Below are positions 12,390-24,924 of a stretch of 64,000 bases of DNA, in pieces (position 1 is the first letter of the stretch; the number at the start of each line of letters is the position of its first letter). The translations under genes were made by a program, and so were the position numbers. Source of the stretch: Pyrrhosoma nymphula (taxonomy: Eukaryota > Arthropoda > Insecta > Odonata > Coenagrionidae); assembly GCA_963573305.1 (NCBI GenBank), contig OY754327.1:140036855-140100854 (forward strand), read 5' to 3'. A model generated the notes under the pieces. The model made no database searches, had not been told where the DNA came from, and saw only the letters and a list, made by a program, of their open reading frames with translations.

Positions 12390-12915
12390 TAACGCTAAGT
12401 GCGAGTCATCCCGGGTATTGGGGGGGAGTGTGTTCGTGGAAGGGGGAAGGAGATGCCTGGGAAGTCTTTCCGTTCGGCCGGATTCTGCCGACGTATGGCG
12501 GGGAGACATTTTTGGAGACGCGCGAGGGGGAATGGAATCTGTTCCTTCCGCGGTGCAGGCCGTCCTGTCGACCGTTCCGCTCGGCTGAGGTGGAAGGGAT
12601 ATCCGCGTGCATGCATTATGTAGTGTGTGCATGCATGGTCACGGGCAGGAGCCTCGTGCAGCCGAGCTGAGCCACCGACCGAACCCCCTCCCGCCGCGAG
12701 AACTCCCCGCCGTCGTCCGCTCTCTTCCCGGCTTCGCCCGCCCCTGGGCTGGTCGTGCGAAAAAATAACACGCTCGCCTCTTCTTGGGAGTCTTCTCGTG
12801 CCCGCCTTGCCCGGCCAAGCCGCTGGACGGGTCCGAGGGATGCGCTGGCGGCGTTCTCCTCCGACACGCAGCGCCCACATTCGGTCGAACGACCACTGCG
12901 GAACGTCAAGAGGGT
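12390..12915. promoter_or_regulatory. CpG-dense island inside the giant intron
   Basis: About 520 bases are much richer in GC and CpG than the surrounding AT-rich DNA, with G-runs at 12418-12460 and C/G-rich sequence to 12905. Overlapping open frames on both strands (up to 161 codons) are expected from the base composition and show no domain. Two GCATGCA motifs lie close together near 12610-12635. Possible roles are an internal promoter with a non-coding exon, an enhancer, or a GC-rich transposon relic. No TATA box or initiator is clear. Confidence 0.35.
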
Positions 12916-12919
12916 AAAC

Positions 12920-13905
12920 ACAAGTAAATGAATTCTGAAATGGGTACGTAATATAGAAATGAGTCGCTCACCTTGAAGTCTGGTTGTTTATGGGGTGACC
13001 TACTTTAATTCTCCAGGGACAAAATTTAAATAAAAAACGGAATTATTAACGAAAATCCCTCGTAGGCGGAACTTCGTGGACAATTTACTCTGGCTGGTAA
13101 TTAATTCCTTCTACGTGGAAAAGGTTACCTGTTGAGGAACATGGTGTGTATATATGTTTGATTTTTTTTGCAAAATCTGCATATAAATTGAATAACGCGC
13201 CTAATCCTTCCCGAGAAGGTACTTTTCACGACCAAGTGCTTAATTATAGGAAAGGTGGAAAAAGTTCTCGCGCATTTTAAGCTCTGATGGTGGAGAATTC
13301 GGTATTTTTCACTACTTGAAATCTCAGTGCCTTTAAAGTATGATATATACAAGTGGGGGATATCCATTATTTCATCTATCGCTGTTGTATCCTTGTTAGA
13401 TTAGTTAAAGATATGCCTAATTGCATAATATTCGTTGTTCGAAGAAAATGATACTCTGTTGACATCGGCAGAAAAGGAATATATAAAGTAGGCAGAGAGT
13501 ATTTTGAATAACTGTAGTGGTGATTCTTTGATATAATTTTTTTTTTAAGTCTAACAATTATTATTTACCAACTGCCGCTTGACGTTTAAAAAAATTTCTT
13601 CAGGCTATACAAAACATTATGATAATCTCTGTAGAATAAAAAAATGTTTTTGCTGTTGTTGTTGCTACCGAGAGCCATTTGCATGAACACTTGGAGAATT
13701 AATTCAAAGGCATTTTCATTTCAATTTCCAGTGACTTTCTTTGTTTTGTGTGAAAGCAAAATTTATTCCAAGATATCATTTAGCTGAAAATTAAGGCGAA
13801 AAGAAAACGTATACAAAGTTAAGCCCTCTGAAGATATTTAATTTGGTTTTTGTGATCATTCTACCATTCGATTGTTTCAGGCTTGACTCCGTAGAAGTGA
13901 TAGAT
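12920..13905. other. Unrecognised AT-rich intronic DNA
   Basis: There are A/T runs and a short GTT repeat (about 13652-13666). No coding or mobile-element motif is recognised. Confidence 0.35.
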
Positions 13906-14139
13906 ATCCATTTTGAATAAAAAACATTGTACTTTTCCACACTTTATTGAAAAACTGCTACCGGTTTCATCTTTATTGGGCATCTTCTGGCACATTCTGA
14001 AGCTTAGAGCATACAATATACACATCTATTGTATGCTCTAAGCTTCAGAATGTGCCAGAAGATGCCTTATTAAGGTGAAACCGGTCGCAGTTTTTCAATA
14101 AAGGTTGGAAAAGTAGAAATTTTTTTATTCAAAATGGAT
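13906..14139. mobile_element. Foldback (inverted-repeat) element with ACCGGT arms
   Basis: The two halves are inverted copies: the left end atccattttgaataaa is mirrored by tttattcaaaatggat on the right. Between them, the left arm holds ctaccggtttcatc and the right arm gatgcc...ggtgaaaccggtcgcag, and the centre is a near-perfect palindrome around 14025 (agagcatacaata ... tattgtatgctct). It is non-coding and about 230 bases long, so the class is a MITE/foldback-type element. The right arm reads CAGAAGA, CCTT/AAGG stem, GAAAC, CGGT, the same layout as the modules at 47.3, 49.4 and 56.5 kb. Confidence 0.75.
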
Positions 14140-17100
14140 TATACCATTCGTTTGCTAATTTCTCAGAAGTATGCTTTTTTTTAAAATACTATAAAAACGA
14201 TGCATTTTTTAAATCTAGACACTTTCTTATCTGAAGTAGCTCTTCGACAAAGCGAATGTGTCTTTTATTTTAAGTCAAAGGAGATATCATTTATAAACGT
14301 TTAGGAATTTTTGGAGTGACAAATACCTTCCCTCTTTGCTAGTTTTTTTCGCACGTGGACTTAAAGTAGATGATCATTTATTATTTTTTACAACACTTCG
14401 ACTAATCACCGTCTGCATTTTTAAAAGGGAGGTTTTATTTCTCTTCATTTTCACTCTGTGAATAAACCCACTTATCATTTCTATTCTTCCGAGTCAAGAA
14501 TAAAAGCCGTTGAAGTTCCGCGTGCGAAAATTTGCATTTAATATTTAAAGTAGCCAAGTGACCTAAATTCCTAGTCACAATTTAAAAAAATCCAAATCAC
14601 ACCTACTAAAAAAAGTAGTAGAAGCATTAAAAGAAAAGCACGGAATTTCAATTACTGGTAAGGATTCCTCTCGCTCCCAAATTTTATCTTTTTCACTATC
14701 GAATTTTTTGTGAGTATATTACGCTTGATTGATATTATGATCGGAAAACTACTCAAAAAGTATTTGATACCCGCATAGTTAGAAATATTTAAGATTCAGC
14801 TTTGCTGCCAAAAATAGCTAAATCTTTTAACTGCTGTCTTTTAAAATTATCTGCCATCCCTGAAACGATTCCCTCTCGCCAAAAATATGTTTACAACCAC
14901 TACATGTGTACATGGCCGTCTTAGGGCATGCCGGGCCCCCTGGGCACACAAAAATTTAGGCCCCCGTTGGAAAGCAAAAAAAGGATATGACAAGAAAAAA
15001 TATTTTTCTGGAATTTTATATTGATTATGCTTATGGCGCAGTTAATCACCAAATAGCAAATAATACTTATTTTTTAAATTTTCGCTGTTCACTCTCTGGA
15101 AAAAATTGAAAATATTTCGGTAATTTTAGTAGGTATCTACTTGATAACCGAAAAAAAATTGAGCTCCTTTTTTTTGCCTAAGCAAATATATTGGAATTTC
15201 TGGGTCCCCGTGAGTTTTGGTCTCTGGGCTCGGGCCTCGTGTGCCCTTATGGTAAAGACGGTATTGATTGTATATCTATATAAAATTTTATCGCTGAACT
15301 TCAATGGATCGACTCGGCCGCTGAAACAGATACCACCGAATTGTTCAAACAACCGCGTCGGTTTCGGTACGAGAACTAAGTTAGTTCGGCAATGAGGAAG
15401 GATTGGGAGAGCCAAGGCGAGGGAGTGGAAAGAAGGGCATAAGATGGCTGATATGAGCTGTGGGTGGATCCCCGCGTCTGGGAAGCTCCATGTGTGCGTT
15501 GATCTTTAACTAGTTTTGCTCCGGTTTCTTGGGCCAAAATTTCCAACTGCTTCGAGACGCTTAATAAGAGTCAGTACTTTGCTTCCCAAGGGCAAAAATG
15601 GAATGAAGCCTTCGCGGTCTTGCTGCAGCAAGGTTTTTGCTGGACTAGTTGATGAAATATTCCCCCGCTCTTCCCAAAAAGTGCTATGACATTCTTTCGC
15701 CAACTTTCGTAATTCCTAAGTTTTCAAGACAAACATACGGGAATGATAATTACGACGTTGCTGATTCTCTTTGGGATTAGTCAAATCTGAATGTTCACGT
15801 TACGGGCGTAATATTTCGCAGGAATAATCCCAAGAGAAACACTGATGCGTAATGCATTGGCCCATCGAGCGTCGGGATAACTAAGAGAAAAACACAAAAT
15901 GTAATGAGATTATACAACTTAAAGACAATATCGAAAGAAACGATTTCGTATACATTAGTTGACTTTAGCCGCATACACACCATACTGCATTACACTTTTG
16001 TACGTATAAATTTCAAATAAGTAAATTTTAGTTTTATAATTCTGCAGTTTTAGGCATCTTTAATTTTTAAGTATCATGATGCCATTCACAAAAAAACTCA
16101 CGTACTATTGACAAATGCTGCATTACTGAACTGTACTTCTCCTGAAATAATTTTCGTCTGTTCATGGGTACGAGACCGCTTGGAGAAATATTACGATGGA
16201 ATAAAGGAAGCATTCTGGGTGGGTGTTGCCGTATAAAAGTTGTTCATTATTTGAAAAAATGCTTAAGAAGCCCAGAAAAAAGTTTTCGCAGATATCTTAA
16301 ACTACTTAAATAAATAACAGTTTATGCTTACATAAATATCGTAGATAGTTAGATAGTCGCTACTGGCTAGCTAAGTATTGATCTTAAATTTGTCGTGGAA
16401 AATACCTGATAACAAATATAAACATGTATAGTTAACAGCTTTTCGTCCTCCTCCACGCTGACAGCATGGGCGAACAAAAATGAATCCAGTGATGCGAATC
16501 TGAAGAGATTGACGTAACTAGGGAAATGTTTACTGCACCCAGAGCACGCTATGCCTTTTCAACCCTGTAAAATAGTGACAGATTTAGTAGTGGTAATACC
16601 ATGGCAGTTCATACGTAAATAACGCTACGTCCATTTGAAGTTTGAAATAATGTGGATATATACATAGCAAAACATATTCCGGTAAAAGCACCTTTTGCTT
16701 ATTTTAGAGGCTTCATGCATATTAAAGTCAGGACTGTCACTCACATCTATAGCTTTTACGTAGAATAACAACGCTGGCTTCTATTTTGGTGTCAATAATG
16801 AAGATATGGACTTTCATTGTCATTCTGTCATTCCTTATCATGTTTGTGTGCGCCGTGTGCGCACTGTTATACATTGTTATGAGCCTGTTATCAATCGATC
16901 TAAATTACGTGGAACGTAGAAGTGCCCAATTATAGATTGCGCATGAGAACATTCATGTATTTAAGGATGAGAAAAACCAGTGATACCTTAGGTAGGACAA
17001 AGGATTACGTCACTGCCACCGACACCATAAGAGCGAAAAAAAAAACTTTTGTAAAACACTAAAGTAATGATGAACTTGGATTTACTATTACCCGTGCATA

Positions 17101-18035
17101 TATAGGAATATTAATGATGGAATTGGACTTCGATTTTGATAAGGGAGAAATACCGTATTTCCATTTTGTCATAATGCTCTTTTTTCTCTGAATTAGGTAC
17201 TAATATTTTGACATCACTATCATTGGAAACAATGATTATTGGAGTTTTGGATGTTTCTTTTTTTCTATGGCTTTTGCGTTTCTATGAATAGGTTGTACAA
17301 AACCCCATTTCCGCTTCGAGCGAATTCGTCCGTATTGGAACAGTGGAGCGTGATACGGTTATTATTGAACAATCCCAGTTCATAACGAGCTTTCACATCG
17401 ATTGAAACGAGCTTACAACAATTTATTCGCATTGCTAATGAAAATGAGGTCAGCAAATGGAAGCGATTATTATAAAAACTTCATCACTCCTAAAATGATG
17501 TCGAACCAGCGGTCAAACTCCGTTATTCCCTCGTGAATTCCGAAAATGGATCTCTGCATGTAGTTTTTCTAGTCACAATAACTTTGAAAAGAGGTATTTT
17601 TATGATACATGACTCCAGGGTAAATCATTTTCTCTCTCACGCAATCATAAAAAATAATGAGATGCTCAAAGATTCAACCTCGTATCTCTCCAAGGAAAAG
17701 CGTAGTGGTCCCCTTATACACAAAATCACGCAGAAATATCGATATACAGGTTTAAATAAGGTAGCTTTTAGCCTAACGCTTATCGCAGCCATTGCTTTAG
17801 CCCCTTCCAACCTGATGTTATTATTTTTAAATGAAAGCTTATGAAATTCTTCTGCAATCGCAGAGTACACGACTTGAATATCTTCCTCTACATGCACCTT
17901 GCACTCTTTGTGGCTAACTAGTGGGAGAACAAAATGGTTTGTGGAAGAAATCAAGGAGACCAGGGCAAAGACCAAAATCAGGAATAGACTTAATTTTCTC
18001 AGGCGTTACTTATTGGTACTCCATAACTTGATAGA
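14140..18035. other. AT-rich intronic DNA with one GC-rich relic at 14.92-14.98 kb
   Basis: It is mostly unrecognised. A short patch at about 14920-14970 (gcatgccgggccccctggg) looks like a transposon relic but cannot be assigned. Open frames on opposite strands at 15137-15415 overlap and carry no domain. Open frames at 17533-17975 are likewise unrecognised. Confidence 0.35.
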
Positions 18036-18036
18036 A

Positions 18037-18195
18037 GAGAAACTAGTCATTGTCCACGGAAAACTTTTTATTTAATTTGCCGACCAAGGTTTCGACACAC
18101 ACAGTCATTATCAAGGCCTTGATAATGCTTGTGTAAGTCGAAACCTTGGTCGGCAAATTAAATAAAAGTTTTCCGCGCACTATCGAAAGTTTCTC
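18037..18195. mobile_element. Short foldback element (arms tttgccgaccaaggtttcga)
   Basis: The left arm aatttgccgaccaaggtttc and the right arm gaaaccttggtcggcaaatt are exact inverted copies, and the match continues outward (ggaaaactttt / aaaagttttcc) and more loosely to about 18037 and 18195. The centre is the palindrome tatcaaggccttgata. It is about 160 bases and non-coding. It is the same class as the 13.9 and 56.5 kb elements but has different sequence. Confidence 0.75.
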
Positions 18196-18429
18196 TTTTA
18201 CTTATTAAAATCAGGACCTAATGAAAGAATTTTTCTCTCTGAGAAGTAGGATCACCAATGATAGAGTAGGTAAGCGAAACATTTATAGTAGGGAGAGTGG
18301 TAGCTCGAGGAAAGAACGAATCCTATCAGTAGAAGAATCCGCGATCAACTGGAAACACATACATGTAAGTACGGAATCACTCCATTCAAACATACTGTAT
18401 CTTATACTCTAAAATGACAAGTGCTCGCA

Positions 18430-18847
18430 AGTTCTTACTCTAATATGATAGTGAAGCTTGGACTATGAAGGCGTCGGAGCAGAGAAGATTGGAAGCCATG
18501 GAATAGTTGTATTACCTAATAGTGATAAAAAATCAAATGGGCGGAGAGAATCACCAACGAAGATTTGAAGAGAAAAGATGTTTAATAAAACTCTGAAAAT
18601 TAGAATAAGCGAGGTTATTAAACACTTTCTGTGACTCATCTGCTTTTTGAGAACAGTAACCGAATGCGAAATGAATGGGAAGTATTATCGAGGAAGACCA
18701 TGGAATTGGGAAGTATTATCGAGGAAGACCAAGGGTGGAATACATGAGGCTAGTTATCAGGAACGTTCACATGGACAATTTTATAGGAGTTGCTAGGCTG
18801 ATAAGGGAGTGGAGTTGAAAACTGCAGCAAACCATTCCTCGGATTAA
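18430..18847 (+). mobile_element. LINE ORF 3' fragment, degraded (plus strand)
   Basis: Readable blocks across frameshifts are EAWTMKASEQRRLEAME near 18450-18505, WAERITNEDLKR near 18540-18575, RGRPRVEYMRLVIRN near 18717-18763, and the end AANHSSD plus stop at 18824-18847. This is the region after the reverse transcriptase of a non-LTR retrotransposon of the same family as the copy at 7.0 kb. A 25-base segment that includes the RGRPR codons is tandemly duplicated (18676-18700 and 18707-18731). There are several in-frame stops. The SINE-like element at 18.9 kb follows directly. Confidence 0.75.
18676..18731 (+). repeat. 31-base-period tandem duplication inside the LINE relic
   Basis: The segment tgggaagtattatcgagg and the seven bases after it occur twice, at 18676 and 18707, separated by six bases. 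It is a local duplication within the dead LINE ORF. Confidence 0.85.
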
Positions 18848-18884
18848 AGATATTCAAGTCTGCCGCAAATATGGCGATGAAATA

Positions 18885-18990
18885 ACGGATAAATTGCCAC
18901 AGGAAAAAATTGGCCTGGACCGGGAATCGAACCACGGACCTTTGGCTTGCCGGGCCAATGCGCATTTCTTTCCTGTGGCAATTTATCCGT
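18885..18990 (-). mobile_element. tRNA-like SINE head enclosed by a perfect 22-base inverted repeat
   Basis: The left arm at 18885-18906 (starting acggataaattgccac) and the right arm at 18969-18990 are perfect inverted copies. The 62 bases between them read on the minus strand as a tRNA-like Pol III promoter: A-box-like GCGCATTGGCCCGGCAAG and B-box-like GTGGTTCGATTCCCGGTCC. The B-box side resembles the minus-strand head at 8.8 kb (GGACCGGGAA in both). The whole looks like a mobile unit that forms a long hairpin with a tRNA-like loop. Confidence 0.65.
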
Positions 18991-18999
18991 CATTTTTCG

Positions 19000-20835
19000 G
19001 ATTGGTAATTGCTGCTGGTTACGACGATCAAGCTAGTTGGGCCCGGAAGAGAATGCGTGCACCACCTGATGATGGCCACTGCGTGATAAACCTCTTTCTA
19101 AAATCTCTTTTCATAATAATTCGATTTCGCTCAGAAAAACTGGCAATTCTATTTTCTAGTACCGCACCTTTCCTTCTATTAGTTTCAATCTTAGTTTCAA
19201 ATGTGCATTTTATATTTTTATTTATGTTATTATTTGTTTTTAGTTAGCTACTAGATGTGTTTTCTTCCTGAAATCATGTGCTTGAAAAAATTGCTTCTAC
19301 CTATCATTTATGTTTCCATTCTGTCAAGTTTCTCTTGCTTGTTGAAAAGGGTGGTATTTTCATGAAATCTATTTTAAATTAAATTATTTTACGACTTCTA
19401 AAATTTCCCCAGCACGATTTAATTTCGATGACTTTTGGTAAAACATATTCTGATACTTAGCATTTTGGTAACATGATGCATATCTGTGGACTTCAGTGAT
19501 GATATGCCTATGCTTAATATTCGAGAATACAATTGTCTATTAGATGTCATAGCAAGTTACGAGCGAATTTCAAAGATGCAGCACTAGAATGTCAGGCGTT
19601 CGAGATAATATATTTGAAAATTATATTTACGTATCTTGATTAACATAGTGGACAATTACAAAGGTTCACGGAAATAGAAAGAAAATATCGCACTAAAACT
19701 TAGAGGAGCACATTTTCTTTTTATATCGTAGCGGACGTGGTTGTAAAAGTGATTTTTTCCGCGTTCAACATTTTTAATCGAATCTTAAAATATTTAAAAA
19801 AGCTTTCCTTCTTCGGTTTTGTGCATGGGAAACTATTTTCTCTCTTAAATTTTGGCTATACGAAAAAATAGGCATACACTAGGAGTAAAATGCAGCTTTA
19901 TCTAGAGATTTTCAATTTCCCAATACATATTCATATCTTAAAAAAAATATTGAAAACGGAAGTGTTCAGTGGCCAATTTAATTGCTCTGCAATCACTCAT
20001 AAGCAGACGATAGCAGTTTTGCTCTTCCCTCTCACGGAATTGGTGAAAAAGTGCATTTAATATGAAAAATGCTCTTAATTACTCAAGATAATATTAAAAT
20101 GCTGTTTGTTTTAAGATAGCCATTTTTTAAAATCCATTTTTCAGCTTAGACTGGTGAGTGCAAGTGTTACCTCTGTATACACGAATTACTTTTTTCCATT
20201 GAAACGGATGTTAAGACGCTACGTTACGTAATTTTGCTTCAAGAAATGGGCAGGGCAGTTGATAGATTAGCCAGCTGAAATCATTCTATTCTATAACAAA
20301 GCTTCTAAATTTTTATAATTATGGAATTGTAAATATACCATTAGACCATTTTTAATCCGCGAGGTCAACCTCAATGTCTCTATTTCTCGTGCAAAATTTC
20401 TTTCAATACTGCTGTAAGTATGCTGTATGTATCTACAAGTATGCTGTAGCTAACTTATTATAATCTTTCAACTAAAGTTTATTCACAAATCATCAGAATG
20501 CCAGTCTTCACACAACTCCTTACCTAGTTGACAGATAGGTGTCATTCATTCTGTAACAGAATACACTTCATGGACCATGCTGTGTTGTATGTATTGAAGG
20601 GAAAAAAGAAAATTGCTTGCCCTCCATCAACGAAATAAACTTTCTCCCGTCAACATTCAGCCCTCAGCATTTGCAGATGGGCATCAAAAAGACGCCTGGG
20701 TGATGATTGATCATCCTAAACTTTGAGGGTACGTTGGCTACCTTTTTCAAACCCCTTCAAGGGGCAAACCGCTGCCGAAATTTCTATTCGATAGCTATAG
20801 TCTTGAACTTCGGACTGCTAGTGTGCTGGTGGAAG
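19000..20835. other. Unrecognised AT-rich intronic DNA
   Basis: There is no coding, repeat or promoter structure that I can support, apart from A/T-rich simple sequence. Confidence 0.35.
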
Positions 20836-20839
20836 ACAG

Positions 20840-21072
20840 CCGGTATCCAGGCGTCGGCATTAGTCCAGTCACTTTTAGCTAAAGATTCCATGGATTTCAC
20901 AGTTTAACGTCCCAAACCAACAGAGGAAGTTCTAAATTTTAAGTACCTACTGTCCATATAGCATGGCAATAGGGATTGGAAGTCCATAGAAAAATCTCTC
21001 CCACTGTCGGAATTTGAATTCAGACACTCGAGATGCTAAACCAATACTCCAGTTTCCACAGCAGTCCGAACC
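20840..21072 (-). mobile_element. SINE copy (minus strand), same family as 11.5 kb
   Basis: The body motif ggatttcacagtttaacgtc at about 20892-20911 is the complement of the body of the 11.5 kb copy. The head on the minus strand (about 21070 back to 21000) has A-box-like TATTGGTTTAGCATCTCGAG and B-box-like GTCTGAATTCAAATTCCGAC. Its internal promoter is diverged, so the copy is probably inactive. Confidence 0.6.
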
Positions 21073-21354
21073 CTACTCTAAAAACCTCCCACACACAAGT
21101 TTGAGCACCTCAAAATTGCTATTGAAAAAATTAATCGTGGCCATACTGCTCCCTCGAAAAAACGTCGCCATCACCCAAGCCTGGGTCTGAACTTCTTTCT
21201 TACGCACTATTAGGGACTAGCTTGTTGGTAGAAAATATATGATGTTGCCGGCTTCGGATTCTCCGCGTACGATGTAACCGTTAAAGCAATGCGGCTTACG
21301 CGTCGAACTCAGCTGCGAATTCCTGCTCTTCCATTTTTAATCTAAATGGTTTTT

Positions 21355-21720
21355 CTCACGGGGATTTGGCTTGTGCGGAGTACTGTCTCCCCATCCCGGA
21401 GGCTCGGGTACGAATCCCGTCTGTGGTGGAGAGTTTACAATGGAATCCCAATTCCTACTTGGGTTCAATGTGGAGAGAATTCCAAGTACAGTACTCAGTC
21501 CGTGGGAGAGTTAAGAGCAAACGCGGGATTTTACGCCACCCTTCCTACATTCGCTAATCATCCTACGTTTTTCTACCCACCTGATCTAAATGTCGCAAGT
21601 GACGTCAGTTGTCGGCCACCTTCCCAGGTAACCAATGAATGTCACTTAAAACCATGGACGTATGGAATACTTTTGGCGATTCCACCTGGGGCAGTCAAGT
21701 GAGTAATTCACGATAATGAT
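21355..21720 (+). mobile_element. tRNA-derived SINE (plus strand)
   Basis: The tRNA-like head is at about 21358-21432: GGGATTTGGCTTGTGCGGAG (A-box region) and CTCGGGTACGAATCCCGTC (strong B box). The body to about 21720 differs from the 11.5 kb family but contains ttggcgattccacctgg near 21672. The open frame over it (21346-21702) is a chance reading of the SINE. Confidence 0.6.
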
Positions 21721-21724
21721 CCTG

Positions 21725-24700
21725 TGTAGCCCTAAAGTACTCTCAGAGTGTACTCCAAAAGTACTCTCCCTTGGGAATCGGCTTATACATTACGTGAAAT
21801 ACCTTGTATCTCTTTGAAACGTACGCTTTTGATGTGGCTCGTTACTGACGCAACTTCCTTCATTTGGAATGAATATAGAGTCACTTTGTGACTTAATGTG
21901 TCTCCCGCATACCTACTTCCGTCTTTAGAATTGAAAGCGCAGAATTATCGTTAGCATCAACTATTTGGCCTTAAGATTCTAGTTTAAATTTTAATTAATC
22001 ATGGAATTGATAATCTTTTACCATAAATCCAAAAGTCCCTCAAGTTTTACTTATTATATAATATACTTTCTTTAAATAAAATATTATCCCCGGCAGATTT
22101 TTCGAGAGGGGAATAGGTATCCAAGTGATGCACAATGGTGAGAAATCAATGCCGTAACTCGCAGAAAAGCGCCATGCGTGTGAAAGGCTTCCCGGATTTA
22201 CTCCTGCAAGAACTTTCGGTAGTCTTGTGTACCAAAAAAGACACGAAAATATAAAAGAGAAATTTTGGGCAGAGATTCAAGGGAAAATATCCAGGAAATT
22301 ACCAAAATTTTCAAATTCCACTGCACTACGAAATATCAGAAGAGGCTATACCTGCCAACGAACGAAAATGTTCTATCTGCATAAAATACTGAAGTTGAAG
22401 GAAGCCAGTTTTGGCATATTTAGAGTAACATTATATGTGCAGTATATTTTATCTTGTACAAAATTTGTGGGCATTTTTAAACTTACAATTAGTAGTCTTA
22501 AGGGAAGAAGATAGCAAGGATAAATCAAGGCACGTCAATGCCGAGAAATTTTATTTTTCATATCCTAAGTCACATCCATTAGGATATGAAAGATCGATAA
22601 ATCAGCATATTCTTATATTTCGAACCCATGACTTCAGAATAAGCTATGATGCGTTATATGTTACATTATAGCTAAGAGTATAGGATTTTCATCGGTTTCC
22701 AATCGAGCAAAATACACTGCAATTCAAAGTCGGAGGAAGAGATATACCTCTCAACTTAAAGGCAATTGTGTGCTGCGGCTTGAATTGTTTGCATCTTTTA
22801 CATGTTTTAGGGGTACCTCTCCAATTTTTGTTAACTAGATTCTTACAATGCTTTTGTGATACCATATTTGTAACTTTATATGTTACCATAATTTATTTTA
22901 TTATTTCATAGTGGTATTTATAAGTGGTATTTTTTTAGATCTTATCCTGGTGATTAAATAAATATCAGTGTCGCTTAGCATGTTGTTGGATATATTTCCA
23001 TTGCTAGTTCTTTTGCTATGAGCCTTTCTTAGAAAACTGTGACGCTTTAAAAATTCAATAACTCTTCCAAATCAGCTTTTAAATTATCTCTCTCTAAATC
23101 TCAAAGCTTTACATCGACGAGGCAATTTCCATGAAAATTTATTTTCTTCTGCTTTAAAAAAAAAATGCATGGAAGTTTTGATGAAGTTCGATAAGTAAGA
23201 GTTTACTGTAAAATTTTGCATTCAACGTCATGTTTTACCTATGAATAAACTCGATGACTGTTAATTACTTATATGCTCCGTCTAAAAGTCATACATTCTT
23301 AATACCAAGTGATGCCTCTTGCATGATGTTTCCCCTTTTCTGACACGATAACCCAAATAACTTGTTTCTCCCCTGACAAATTCCTACGGTGGCGCTTCTC
23401 GACGTCTCTCCTCGCTGGCGGCTCGCAGCACTTAGCCTGCTGACGCCGAGGCCGGCAAAAAATGAACGGAGACCCTGCGAACGTAGAAGAATTCTTCCGC
23501 CAACAGACGCACACACACCCACGATCATAATGGAACAGTAAGCCGTCCCTACTCGACCCCCGTGTCTCTTCCTGTTCCCCCGTTTGTAACTCGTGGTCAA
23601 TATAGTACAGACGAGCACTTCCTCACTTACCGTTCACTTTTTTGCGGACGGAAGACAACTTCACGCGATATTACGGCGCGTCAACCAGATTATGAGGCTT
23701 TGTGTAGCGTAGGGTATTTCATGAAATTGAACTTTCTTATGCGTTTTTTTTTATTCGTGTGCTTGTTTCTCTCACTAGTATTGTTTGTGTTATCTTTCAC
23801 CTCGTATTCATTTTCTTCCCCTTAGCCATTTGGAATATAAAACCACTGGTGTTTTTTGCTCATCATGCCAGCTCCGCAGTTTCCTTTATAGCTTGATGAA
23901 GCGGGTTTTGTTTTACGGTAGTTCCATGTACGCCTCTCTCATTCGGTTCTCCGGTCAGGTTTGCTCGTAGGTGTCTCATATAATGTTAATATAAAACATT
24001 AAGTTTTATCATTTTATGATTCTACTCTTACCGATTAGATGGGCTTCTGTAGTTGTTATGTGTGCAATATGACAGAGATACGAAAATTTACTAAAATAAG
24101 GAGTGCAAGCAAAAGTTCAGCAAAGTTTGAACAAAATCTAGATCGTATATTCGTATGCAGGATTCAGCGAGTAGGTCATTTTCAAGGATGTTTTGCCATA
24201 ATGTCAAAACAACTTATTTGGAAAGAATTAATATTTGGTGATTAGAGATGAAATGCTGATGAATACTGTTCATTCGGCTGTCAACTTTAGTATGAAAGTT
24301 ATTGTAACATCCCTTATCTTATTGAATCATTGAAATGAGCCTCAACTGTATGTACCGAATCAAATGTAAATAATCTACTAGAAAGTGCTTTGCAGAGCGA
24401 AGTTCAGTCTATCCTACTTATTACTCAGTAACAAAAAGTAACCAAGTTTTATGTAGTTACCCTTTACACAAGTAATTGCTCTAAGTATGTTTATATATTT
24501 TAATTTTTGTGCAATAATGTTTCTATTTCTCTAAAATATAGGTCCTGAATGTTTTCATAAATCAGAATTTTCGTTTGGAAATTGACTATATTTTGTGGCA
24601 TGATGATTACGATAAATTGTGACTGCGTTGAAATCGATTAAACTTGAGCTTGTTTCAGAGATATTACTTACCGGATTTATTGATTGGTAAGTGATCTCAT

Positions 24701-24920
24701 TTTGCAGGGGAAGAGAAAGAAAAGTAAATTATTTCAATGAATGAAAATTTTCCAGTTATTCCTTTGAATCAGGTATATGAACTTGGCTTGATGGACATTT
24801 TTTTCATTTCCTGTATAATAATTGAAAACTGAATTCCGAGAGCTGCTTATTTTATGGTGTTCACTTTTTCAAGACTAATTGGCAGAGAGAATTCATATGC
24901 TTCATATTCACAGCCAATGT
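21725..24920. other. Unrecognised intronic DNA with a small CpG-rich patch at 23.39-23.57 kb
   Basis: The patch at about 23390-23570 is CpG-rich (gtggcgcttctcgacgtc and following) in otherwise AT-rich DNA and is open in several frames without a domain. Nothing else in the interval could be assigned. Confidence 0.35.
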
Positions 24921-24924
24921 AACG

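Noticed and set aside
12395..12880. 161-codon minus-strand open frame in the CpG island
   Set aside because: Several overlapping frames on both strands are open because the region is GC-rich, and none has a recognisable domain.
21346..21702. 118-codon plus-strand open frame
   Set aside because: It is entirely inside a tRNA-derived SINE.
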